In this document: positions 11,201-21,137 of the stretch, piece after piece | Layout of the letters: every line of letters begins with the position of its first letter | Numbering within the stretch: the first letter of the stretch is position 1 | Source: Populus alba | Lineage: Eukaryota; Streptophyta; Magnoliopsida; Malpighiales; Salicaceae | Assembly (NCBI RefSeq): GCF_005239225.2 | Contig: NC_133287.1 | Span: 15,543,493-15,607,492, forward strand | DNA: 64,000 bases | Reading direction: 5' to 3' | Notes under the pieces: generated by a model | The model's database searches: none | What the model saw: only the letters and a program-made list of their open reading frames with translations | Told to the model about the DNA's origin: nothing | Position numbers and translations under genes: made by a program

Positions 11201-12505
11201 TATTGGTTATAGAAATTAGTGGTTTCTTATATTGGAGGAACTCATTTGGCGGCCTTGTATTCTGAATAGATTTGACATCCTGTTTGCAGCCCCTGGAAGT
11301 CCTCTGAGTTGGCAGGTCAGAATCCAGATTGCAATTGACGTGGCTAATGCTCTGGTAATGAACAGAAACAGTGGCTTGGTTTGGTTTCAGACCTTTGGCT
11401 CATTTACATGAATTATTTTGCCCTCCTCATTTCTTATTCTTACTTGCAGGAGTACCTCCACTTTTATTGTGACCCACCTCTGTGCCACAGGGACATAAAA
11501 TCAAGCAACATTTTATTGGATGAAAATTTTGTTGCTAAGGTAGTGTATTGATTTACCACCTTGTTTCTTTTGTGAGTTTATTTCTTTCATGGCCCATATT
11601 GTATTTCTCAATTATACACTCAGAATGATAGTACTTCTAATAAAACCCAGATTTTCAAAATTTTTGAAGACTACAAAAAATTTAAAAATTTGAAGGACTG
11701 GGTTTTTCTTGCAAGAGTATGTCCTGCAAAATCATACCTATCAACGGTTTATCTTTTACAGTGTCTCCTTCACACCATTTTTATTTTCCAGGTTGCAGAT
11801 TTTGGCCTTGCCCATGCTTCAAAAGATGGTTCTATATGCTTTGAACCAGTAGATACCGATATCCGTGGAACTCCAGGTCCGGGAATACAATATTTGTGTT
11901 CTACTGTAAATATTTGCTAGTTCACTGTACTAAGAGGCCTGAGCACACATTGATTTTCAGGTTACATGGATCCTGAGTATGTGGTCACCCAAGAGCTCAC
12001 CGAGAAAAGTGATATATATAGCTATGGTGTGGTACTGTTGGAGATAGTGACTGCAAGACGAGCAATACAGGAGAGCAAGAATTTGGTGGAGTGGTCTCAA
12101 ATATTCATGGCATCAGATTCAAGACTACCGGAGTTAGTGGATCCAAGCATCGGGGATTCCTTTGACTTGGACCAGCTACAAACTATTGTGACCATCGTGA
12201 GATGGTGCACACAGAAGGAAGGCCGGGCAAGGCCTTCAATCAAGCAAGTCCTTCGGCTTTTGTATGAGAGTTCAGACCCAATGCATAGTGAATTTGTGCG
12301 AGCTGTGGAAGATGAAGAGTGGGAAGGAAGTGACGGAGGAGGAAGAACAAGCAGGGAAAAATCAAACAAGAGCGATGCTATTTTTCAGAGTGGGGATGGA
12401 AGATATCTTGCTTCCTCTTCAAGCACATCGAGGTCGTATTGTAGTAGAAGCTTTTTACTTGAAACTGGCTCTCCACAATCTCCCTCCAGTCTGCTCTCTG
12501 TTTGA
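8243..12505 (+). CDS. SPARK-domain receptor-like protein kinase, nine exons, 671 aa
   Basis: A membrane receptor kinase resembling the Arabidopsis At1g49730/At3g19300 group. Exons by splice signals: 8243-8321, 8842-9393, 9883-10167, 10290-10551, 10939-10991, 11290-11354, 11450-11539, 11792-11876 and 11961-12505. They add up to 2016 nt with no frame break. Exon 1 encodes a hydrophobic signal peptide (residues 1-26). Residues 27-210 form a Cys-rich extracellular SPARK-type domain, followed by a Pro-rich stalk and one membrane helix (about 251-274). The kinase has GQGGFG (331-336), ATP-binding Lys352, HRD at 445-447 (an RD kinase) and DFG at 465-467, then a Ser-rich tail. All catalytic residues are present, so it should be active. 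Its ligand cannot be inferred. The start is the first ATG before the signal peptide; a TATA-like ATTATAAATTAG lies near 8012. Confidence 0.93.
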
Positions 12506-12853
12506 GGCGATCATTGTTTGCCTCGATCAACAATCATGGTTTGCAAGAAAGCTTTAGCACTACTCTGACAGACTTGGCAGCAGGTCAAGTCAATGTCTTC
12601 TGAGAATACATATCACCAGTTAGATAGAAAAGGCAATTGTAAAACTAGTCATTGGTGTTTCAAGCATGTGAAAGTACTCATCATACATCCATTTCTTTAT
12701 TTCATGTTTTAGGATTTCTGGACAACTAAAGCTGGGAAATATAAACATTTTATATTTCATCGTTGGTATGTAAGATGGGCTGCTTTGCTTCAAGCATTTC
12801 TTCTGTTTTCACTTCGAAAAGTAAAATTGATCTAGCAGCTCACGAAAGTTTTA

Positions 12854-13568
12854 CTTCTTACACTCAACCTAATCTTATTTCATTGTACTCTCATACATTT
12901 GCAAAGTTCTGTTTTTCCATCATTACATCTCATGATCCACTGAGAAATTGAAGAAATCATGAGAAGAAAATTTATTTACACCTGAACTTTTGCCAATAAA
13001 AATACATGTGCAGATCCCCAAGGGAACCATCATTGTTGGTGGAAGTTTTGGTGCTGGAAATTATGCAATGTGTGGTCGTGCATGCAGTCCCAGTTTCTTG
13101 TTCCTTGGGCCAAATGCCAAAATATCTGTGATGGGTTGTCCTCAGGCGGCCTCTTCACTCCTCGGATATGATCAAGATGTCAATAAAATCTTGTGCCATC
13201 ACTTTGATATGAGCAATTAGATATATAAAAAATACCATATCTGCATCAATATTGACCGTATCAACATCGATCCTGTGCAAAAACTATATTTGTTCTGGCA
13301 AGGCCCTTTTCATATTTTATAGAATTGGTGCATTTTGGGGCAAACGCTTAGTTCAGATGCTCTGAATGCCATACTCACTTCTTTTGTGTTCAGGCTGTTA
13401 GTGTGCTGTCTCAATCGAAATGCAAACAAGAAAAAGCAAGGAGTTCATGTGACCTCACCTTCCTTATAAATATTATTGAGGCCTCTACCAACTTATGGCA
13501 AGCTTATCTGCATTTCTGCATGGATTACAGTGGACTGAGGAGGAAATAGAAAAATTCAAGGCAAAGAT
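12854..13568 (+). repeat. Left arm of a ~10.6-kb-spaced inverted duplication
   Basis: This segment recurs reverse-complemented at 24164-24616. Matching text runs from CTTACACTCAACCTAATCTT (12857) through ATTGAGGCCTCTACCAACTT to AAAAATTCAAGGCAAAGAT (13568). The right copy lacks about 280 bp, equivalent to 12950-13229 here, which holds the first carboxylase-like exon. Substitutions and the indel show an old duplication. Confidence 0.9.
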
Positions 13569-13605
13569 CATGGAAGCATACGAGCGACAAGGAAATTGTT
13601 ATTAC
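13014..13605 (+). pseudogene. MCCB: Fragment of methylcrotonoyl-CoA carboxylase beta subunit (MCCB)
   Basis: The intact protein is the carboxyltransferase subunit of mitochondrial leucine catabolism. Three exon-like pieces remain in order. First, 13014-13160 has the carboxyltransferase signature [18 protein letters not shown] followed by [14 protein letters not shown]. Second, near 13393-13442, AVSVLSQ is followed by a frame change and then ANKKKQG. Third, 13516-13605 has LQWTEEEIEKFKAKIMEAYE and ends GNCYY. The order matches plant MCCB ([38 protein letters not shown]). Intron-like spacers remain, so it is a genomic duplicate, not a processed copy. The frameshift and missing ends make it non-functional. 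It runs directly into subtilase sequence at about 13606. Confidence 0.8.
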
Positions 13606-14790
13606 TGTATACTTCGGACAAGGAAATCGAGGCAAAGAAGTTTGTGCTTGGAACTTCTTAGACCCCAAAGATGTTGCAGGAAAGTTCCTCTTCTGTGACT
13701 ACGATGATGAGTCATCAGTGTCTCTCCATATATGGGCCAGACATTGCTGGAGCTTATGGGGCTATCCTCAGTGAAGACGATGCAGAATTTCTCCAACAAG
13801 ACTACGTCTACATGCCGATTGTGATAGTGAGCACAAGAGATGGAGACTTGAAGAACTGTATCATAAATACCACAAACACAACAGTTAGAGTAAACTTTGG
13901 GTTAACGTTATTAGGTACTAAGCCAGCTCGAAAGTGGTATATTTTTCCTCTTGAGGACCTCATCGAAGATCCCCATGGACTCTCGAAACCTGATATACTA
14001 TCTCCTGGATACCATATTCTGGCTGCTTGGGTTCCTAATAAAGGATTTGCACCAAAGGGTGAACATGATTATTTGCTCACAGATTATGCTCTTGTTTCCG
14101 ACACATCAATGTCATGTCCCCATGCAGCTGGGATAGCTGCATTGCTTAAAGCCTCTCACCATGCTTGGAGTTCTGCTTCCATCCAATCAGCACTGATGAA
14201 AACTGCTGATGTTACAGGCAACGCAGTTCGTAGAATAATTGAGATGACCACTGAAGTTGCAGGGACACCACTTGATTTTGGAGCAGGGCATGTGAATCCC
14301 AACAAAGCCATGGACCTTGACCTAGTGTATGATATAGAGGCGGGGGATTGCGTTAACTAACCGTGTGCGATGAGCTGTACAAGCCATCTGATCCAAATCA
14401 TCACAGGGTCTTCAAATTTTACTTGTGAATATGCTAGCCTTGATCTTAATTATCCTTCGTTCCTTGTTCTCTTGAACATGACGAATACTGCCACCACTAC
14501 ATTCAAGACGGTGTTGACAAATAGAGCAGATAATAGCCCCGTCTATCATGCGGTGATCTCAGCTCCTCAGGGTATGGAAGCTCTAGCCCAACCAACACAC
14601 TTACATTTTCAGGAAACGACAGCAAAGCTGTGTTTAATATGACCATGGAGATCAATTTGGAAGCTGCTACTGTTACTCAACAGATCGATTATTTTGGGAA
14701 TTCCGGGTTTTTGAGCTGGTGTGAAGTTAATGGAAGACGTGATTAGGAGTCCCATGGTCTCTGCAATTGCATCCCCTAAGACTGGAGTCG
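13606..14790 (+). pseudogene. Subtilisin-like serine protease fragment (SBT1-type)
   Basis: A secreted plant subtilase relic lacking everything before the protease-associated region. It begins VYFGQGNRGKEVC...LDPKDVAGKFLFCD (13606-13720). A different frame (13671-14360) then carries the rest of the protease-associated domain, KPDILSPGYHILAAWVP and the catalytic-serine region SDTSMSCPHAAGIAALLKAS. The usual Gly of GTSMSCPH is Asp, and the SSRGP stretch is lost (GTKPARKWYIFPLED instead). A stop at 14358-14360 precedes the fibronectin-III-like C-terminal part (ASLDLNYPSFLVLLN, 14370-14642). C-terminal homology continues to about 14790 in yet another frame. Asp and His of the triad and the propeptide are absent. 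It is clearly a pseudogene; SBT1.9-like affinity is from memory of the family. Confidence 0.88.
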
Positions 14791-14819
14791 TCTGCTCATT
14801 AACAAGAGCTAACTCCACT

Positions 14820-16200
14820 CGAAAATTACTATAGCTTCAAATCTATCATTACTGTTTATTCATTATTGGATCAATGTTAATGACATTTTTATATCTTCAT
14901 CTAAAAACTTAACGATAGCTATCCACAGCATTAAAATCTTTTTATAAGTTCTATTTATTATTATAAAATTTATTAATAATAAATAAATATTTTCTTATCT
15001 TAATCACACAATAAAATAATTAAAATATCTTTAAAAACTAAAAAAATAAACTTGGTGTCAAGGGATATTTTAGTATTTTTCACAATAGTTTTTTTTTTTT
15101 TTTTGTTATTATAATGTCAGATGAGTGACACTTTAATATTTGATCAAATATAAAAATTAATAAACAATTAAAATGCACAATAAAAAAAAAAGAGTGCGTG
15201 TGACAAAGATACATAGAGGCACATGTGTCATTCGGGTGGCGTATACAACATCTCATGACATCTAGTAATACTTTTTCACCGTGTTGTTGGAAGAACTATT
15301 GTGTTATTTCCTATTAGTGCAACTTGTGTCTCCGATGATGGGCTTTTTTTGCTCTTGTTTTTTTTTTTTCTTCCCTGAAAATTACAACTTAATCCTCTTA
15401 ATTGTTAGTATTTCAACTTCATTCCTTATTTTTTTTTTTATCCTTTGTAAAAGTTTTATTTGTTTTTATTTTCATCATTCATTTTCAATTTACCAAATAT
15501 TATGTTCTCTAATTTAGTCTTCATTATTTAGATTTTTTTTTTCCTTAGCTCTTTTGTAAAAGATTTATTGGTTTTTAATTTCATCATTCAATTTAAATTA
15601 ATGGTATTATGTTTTCTAATTTGGTCATCGTTGTTTTGATTTCTAATATTTCTCTTGGTCCTTTTGTAAAAAATATTATTCTTTTTAATTATACCCTTGA
15701 ATCAAAACAATGTTTTGATTTTTTCTTTGTCAATTTGACTCTCATTTTTTTTATTTTTTTTTTGTCATTTTACTAAATTGATTTTTCTTTTCAATTCGCC
15801 TTTTAATTAAATATAAAATTTATTTTGTATTTTAATCTTGATCCTCATTCTTTTAATTACTATTTTTTAATCCTTTAGTGTAATTGAAATTCTTTTTTTT
15901 TTAATTTTTTTTTCATGCAATACATGATTGATTAGGAATTAAACTTCATGATTTATCCAAATTGGATACTTTGGGTTTAATATCCAGTCACGAGATTAAA
16001 AAGTTAACATAATTTTTTTAAAAAATAAAGCTTTATAATTCTCTTTACTTTTTAATCTGGTTATTTCAATCTCATGATTTGAATAATGAGTTTGACAAAA
16101 TATCTCAAATTAACTCAGCTCTAATTATCATGATTACAAGTTTGTCATAATTGGTTTTTTGTGCTTTATTTTTGTCCTATTTTAATATTGTCAGAGAACT
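14820..16200. other. AT-rich intergenic DNA with degenerate T-rich repeats
   Basis: No gene seen. From about 15390 to 15780 a phrase of the form TTTTGTAAAA-TTTATT-(G)TTTTTA(A/T)TTTCATCATTCA, followed by TATTATGTT(C/T)TCTAATTTG/AGTC, recurs two or three times at roughly 120-bp spacing. This is the look of decayed retroelement non-coding sequence. Confidence 0.45.
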
Positions 16201-16204
16201 ATTT

Positions 16205-16490
16205 CGATCTAAAAACTTAAGCTATTAGGTGAGGTTTTAAGATATGATTTATATTATTCTTTAACCTACCCTCTCAAGTGAAAGCTATTTGAGCTTGAAA
16301 TTTGCACAGACCCACATTATCTTGTATTTGATTTTTATCAAATAAATGAGGATGGTGAGATTCGAACTCGTAACTATTTGATCATCAAGATTATAATATC
16401 ATATCAAAAAATCATCTCAACCTAAAAGTTTTAACTATTAGATAAAATTAAGATATAATTTATATTATTTTTAACAAACACAAATATTAA
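16205..16490. mobile_element. Small TRIM-like or repeat-flanked element
   Basis: AAAACTTAAGCTATTAGGTG (about 16210) and a related AAAAGTTTTAACTATTAGAT (about 16423) are direct repeats, each followed by AAGATATRATTTATATTATT. Between them lie GATTCGAACTCGTAAC and a degraded ATAATATCATATCA. The latter resembles the reverse complement of a tRNA-Met primer-binding site (TGGTATCAGAG). The arrangement fits a miniature LTR element read from the minus strand. Its boundaries are uncertain. Confidence 0.4.
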
Positions 16491-16499
16491 TTTTTTTTT

Positions 16500-17432
16500 T
16501 TTTTTTTTTAGAGAAAGATCTGGCTCACCACAAAACGCGTCACCATGGCTAATGAGATTTCTAATTGGAGAATCGTTTTCAGTTTTCAGCCCAAGAGCAA
16601 TGCACCATATAAAACGAAACCAAAGCATGTCTGCCAGAGTGTAATCTGTCCACAAAGCCAGAAGGATTTTTATCTTTCAATCAGTTTCCGAAATGCAGTC
16701 CTTCAAGGACACTTCACACATTTTATTGAGTTGCTGCTTCTTTATGTTTTTCATAGTAAACAGAACGTCTCATATTATTTAAGGACCAGAGTAAAGAAAT
16801 AGTTTTGGTTTGTTAAAGCTTCTATACAAACAAAAAGCTTCCAACTTCTGAATCACCGTAAAATACAAGGGGCACTGTTTTGTATCGCTGTTAAAAGTTT
16901 GGGGCACGAAATCACAGGGGTCTAGGTTCGGAGCCTTGACAGCAGCCAACCATTCAAAAAATGCTTGAAGTAAACGTATCTCCACTTCAATAGATTGATA
17001 AGATCAATCATCAATACAACTCATGTAGCCAACATGTAGTAAAAGAGCAAGTAAAGCTTCTACTTTCCAGGTGAGAATGTTGAAAGAAGTGTTCGGGCAC
17101 TAAACTGGTGAATTTATATTACAGATCTCACATTAGTAGTTTTATCAGTAACAACGATGAGGCACAAGGCATACATGGAGATACTCAAATCCATGCAGGA
17201 CACATAATGATAAAAGAATAAATGTGATCCAGCCTTCTCCGTCATCTTTTATGAAAAGTAAGGGGAAAAAACTATGAGAGAGCATGCAATTATAAGGCAT
17301 GCCTCAACTATCTGATCTATGTAAGTGAACACGTTACAAGACAAGCAAATTCTTTTTGAGTGAACGAAGCGCAAGCTCCGCCCAGTTTTGCCAAGAGTGG
17401 CATTTTGTCTCGGTAGCGAGCCTGTTGTCCTC
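16500..17432. other. Intergenic and 3' flank of the NYN-LOTUS gene
   Basis: No supported gene. The last 200-300 bp before 17433 probably form the 3' UTR of the minus-strand gene. Short frames here have no recognisable domain. Confidence 0.4.
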
Positions 17433-19028
17433 CTAGCCACCAGTTGCAGCCAGGAACTTCTTCTTGCTCACTGGTTCTTCATGCAAGACCACAACATCTC
17501 TCACCTTGTCAAAAAGCTGCTCCAGCTCATTCACACCAAATATTTGATAGTCCAGTGGTTTTTTGTATCTTTGCTGGTATATTGACTCAAAACAATCCAA
17601 GAAAATCTGACAAGAATAGCTCACTAGAATCTCCTGCAGCTCAAACTTGAACCGCTCAAGATTTGGGTCATCAACTTCACATCGAGCTGCTGTTCCCAAA
17701 TTAGCCTTCCCTTGGTTCCTCCCCACCTCATGTTCCTCAACCATCACTCTTTCTTCATCTGAGACCTCATCTGAAGAGCCACCACCTGTCGCAGCATCCA
17801 AGCTCTCCTCCTGAAGCCCCTTTCCTGTCTTATCCCTCCTTGCTAGAATTATAGGAGGTGCACTTGGACCTGCTTTCCAGTTTTTAAGATAGACGAACTT
17901 CTTTTGACCCTTGCCATCTATTGCCATTGCATCGCCCATTTTCTTGAAAAGACTAACAAGCTTCAATGCCCCATATTCTGAAACATAAAGAGGCCGACCA
18001 TACATCTTCTGATACTCAGGAGGAACTCGGGTAAGAGGCAAACATCCTCCTGACAGTTCAAGTAACTTCACCAGCTGAGCTTTCAGACCATTTATGTCCC
18101 CAGGCTGTACCCACATAGTAGAATAATACTCATCATAAGATGCGGGACATGCTGATACTTCATTCAGACCAGATGGGAGACTCTGTGACCTCGAACTAGT
18201 AGGGTGACAAGGCACAGTCGTCAAAGAACTGCTGTTGTATTCAGATAAAGACTGTGACATTATTGAGAGATCTCTGGAGTTGTAATAGCTTTGCGAGAGC
18301 CCCCAGTAAACAATTGCCTCTTCTTCATTCTGGCCATCATGGTTGTCATTTATACGGCACCCCATAAAATACCCAGCACTATCAGCTGGTCCTGCATGGG
18401 AAGGCAATAGCGTCTTTGAGGGGGGTATAAAACCTTCCCCACGAGCCACACTAGGCCAGTCCCAAACAAACTTGCCAGCATTGCATAGGGCAGATGAGAC
18501 GCCAACCCCGGAAGGGATAACAAGAATCACAGTATATCCACGCTGACCAAGTATGTGAAGAGCAGGAGAAAAATCCACATCTCCAGAGATAAGCATGATG
18601 GAAGAAGGTGGGGGGTTGTCAAGTGCAAAGAGAAACATGTCGACCAAAATAGCCTTGTCAGCAGCATCCTTTCTACCGTTCGGAACATCAACTAGTTTAA
18701 CACCAGTTCTTTGGCAGCCTTCTCTCAGTCGTCTGGAGAAGGAGTTAAAATCTCCATATGCAGAAAACATCTTGACAGCTCCTTTAATAACAGGGTGCAC
18801 TCGCAAAGCCATTCTGATATTTCCAGCCACATCTTCGGGGCGGACATCACTAGGGACACGGCAGTTCTCAATGTCCCAAAGGATAGCTACAGGACCATCC
18901 AAAGAGGGTCGAATTTGATGGCTAACACAAGGTTGAATGGCTTGCATGTTTGAATCTGCCATATGGATTCCCCTCTGCTCAGAAGAATCAGAAGGAAGCG
19001 TTGATGCCGATGGATTTGAATTTGCCAT
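17433..19028 (-). CDS. NYN-domain endoribonuclease-like protein with two LOTUS/OST-HTH domains (MARF1-like), 531 aa
   Basis: A single uninterrupted coding exon. The N-terminal NYN (PIN-like) domain spans about residues 44-195. It shows WDIENCRVP (51-59), GRKDAADKAILVDM (118-131) and LISGDVDFSPAL (147-158), whose acidic residues Asp52, Asp150 and Asp152 fit a metal-dependent nuclease site. LOTUS/OST-HTH domain 1 lies at about 312-382 (INGLKAQLVKLLELSGGCLP...YGRPLYVSEYGALKLVSLF) and domain 2 at about 459-528. These families bind RNA or protein partners and occur with NYN in MARF1/limkain-b1-type proteins. Target RNAs are unknown. A 5'-UTR intron is likely (donor AAAG/GTACCC near 19489, acceptor AACAG near 19085). 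The start is the first ATG of the open frame. Confidence 0.9.
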   Translation of the reverse strand: MANSNPSASTLPSDSSEQRGIHMADSNMQAIQPCVSHQIRPSLDGPVAILWDIENCRVPSDVRPEDVAGNIRMALRVHPVIKGAVKMFSAYGDFNSFSRRLREGCQRTGVKLVDVPNGRKDAADKAILVDMFLFALDNPPPSSIMLISGDVDFSPALHILGQRGYTVILVIPSGVGVSSALCNAGKFVWDWPSVARGEGFIPPSKTLLPSHAGPADSAGYFMGCRINDNHDGQNEEEAIVYWGLSQSYYNSRDLSIMSQSLSEYNSSSLTTVPCHPTSSRSQSLPSGLNEVSACPASYDEYYSTMWVQPGDINGLKAQLVKLLELSGGCLPLTRVPPEYQKMYGRPLYVSEYGALKLVSLFKKMGDAMAIDGKGQKKFVYLKNWKAGPSAPPIILARRDKTGKGLQEESLDAATGGGSSDEVSDEERVMVEEHEVGRNQGKANLGTAARCEVDDPNLERFKFELQEILVSYSCQIFLDCFESIYQQRYKKPLDYQIFGVNELEQLFDKVRDVVVLHEEPVSKKKFLAATGG

Positions 19029-19084
19029 CGCTCTTTTTTTAATGCTATTGTTAATTCTTTTATGTTATTAAAAAGTTAAAGACC

Positions 19085-19489
19085 CCTGTTGATTACCAGA
19101 GGAAGAGAATGAGAGTCATCAAACAATATAGGATTATTCTAAGAATAACTATAGAAAAACACCAAAGCAAAAATGTGTATACCAAACTATTCAAGGAAGC
19201 ACTGCCACCAAACAAGCTAACATTAAGAACCCAATTGATTAGCCAAACCTAAAAATAAATGTATTAGATTACTTCACCAAAGAGCTGATCAGGACTACAT
19301 AATTAGCAGCTAAGCTCAAGAAGTGTTTTATTTGAAGATTAAGATCTTAGCTTAATGTCTGTCTCTCTTAAGACCAGAGAGCATAGCAGAACCCAAGAGT
19401 TTAAATCTATCCCCACTGCCCAAATTATGAAATTTACAATTTGAAGATGAAACTCAATTGATCAAAGAAAGGAAAAGAAAAGGGTACCT
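19085..19489 (-). other. Probable 5'-UTR intron of the NYN-LOTUS gene
   Basis: On the minus strand, AATTCAAAG/GTACCC offers a donor at about 19489 and AATCAACAG/GGGTCT an acceptor at about 19085, 57 bp before the ATG. The upstream leader exon would lie around 19490-19700. This rests only on splice-site shape. Confidence 0.4.
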
Positions 19490-19699
19490 TTGAATTGAGG
19501 TCATAGAGCAACTCTTTAAAATACAATAAAGCTGTTATCACCAGGACCAAGGAACTGAGATCTTGTTGAAGAATAAAACAAAAGGGTAAAGATCCAACAA
19601 ATTATCATCCAACACAGATCAAAGAAGATGGCGATCACTCTTTATGGATTATTATGCCACAAGGAGAGGTGAAGAAGATTTTGGCTTCTTTTTCCTTAT

Positions 19700-21137
19700 T
19701 TGTTCACTACGATACTTGCTATTGTCGAAGAGACGATGGGTTTTTGTTTCTCTGGAGTGTTTTTTTTTTTTTTTACTAGGATTTTGAAGCCGGAAGAAGT
19801 GATATATTAATTAATTTTTCTAGGTTGGAGGACTGTCTGAGAAAGAGGTCTTGGGCTTTCAGGGTAAATAATGTTTGAGCCCAAGAACAAAGGAACATCC
19901 AGCCTGTCTCTTAAATCATTTCAAGCTGATTAACCGACAGACACGATCAAAAGGTCGGAATGTTGATTTTCATTCTGCCTCGAGAAAAAGTCGCATCCAA
20001 TTCCTCCCCACACTAACGTTGAAACAAAACCAGAACCTTGCAAAATAACATACAATGTCAACACAAGGGATATACTGATAAAGTCTTAGATTTGTTAGAT
20101 TTGTTTTTTTTATAAGTTACTAGTTTTAGTTTTATAAATTTTAAAATTATATAATTGTTAATTTCAAAACTTGTAAAGTTAGTTAAAATATATATAAATT
20201 ATCTAGACATTCATGTTAATAAATAATAATAAAAAAAACATATAAAGTTGGAGGGATGTCACTTCTCAAAATCGACATCTCCCTAGAGTCCCGAGTAACA
20301 GCTGTAGCTGACAAACCCAAAAGATGTGGTTAACAAGAACATACAGTGGGTGTCTTAATAATAGCTTAGCATAAAAAGCTCAATTTGGAAAACATAAAGC
20401 AAGCAGAAATAAGAGCAGCGCTGAAGATAGGGAGCCAAAACTTATAAGATCCCTGAAGATTGTCATGAGAAACTCTGTTCTCTGGAAGATTGACAAGCAA
20501 CTACAAAGGGAAAAAAGGGGCTTTTCTAAAGATTACAACCCACGTATTCTATTCTCAAAGAACAAGTCTGGTTGACACTGCATGTCCTATCGCCAGATAT
20601 CAACGTTCCATATTAGATGTAACCATTTTGTAAAGCAAAGCACAGCATGAACATGCATCGCATCCCGTATATACCAACAAGCAACATCAGCTTGTATAAA
20701 AGACAATGAATTTGTCCAGTCTTCACCATAGATCACCTAACTAGCAGAGGTAATTGACAACGTGCTTCATTATAATGCCATCCTCTATTAAAACTTCCTT
20801 GGCTACATTGAGAATACTAGCAGCAACAGGATCAGGATATGAGACTAATAGTACAAAATAGGATAACAAATGCAGAACATCCGATCACAATTAAAATTCA
20901 AGCCCAAAGAGAACGCAAGTTTCCGAATTGATGTTTGGACAGAATATGAGAGATTAACAACATGACATAAATGGAATACAAAAGAAACATGTTTCACAGA
21001 AATAGATTACAAAAGCAATATATTTCATCTTGAACTTCTATCCATTTATTTCAAGAAGTACATAGGTCAAATATAAGTCTTTCCTCCGCTTATCCTTTCC
21101 AATAGTCCACTTGTCTACATTAAATCCTGTTCATGGA
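19700..21137. other. Intergenic region, no gene seen
   Basis: It holds the promoter side of the NYN-LOTUS gene (right of 19700), an AT-rich repeat-like block (20090-20240), and ordinary sequence that should include the 3' UTR of the S7 gene (about 20950-21137). No reading frame is supported. Confidence 0.4.

Noticed and set aside
18343..18953. Plus-strand frames opposite the NYN-LOTUS gene
   Set aside because: Antisense shadows of a well-supported coding exon.
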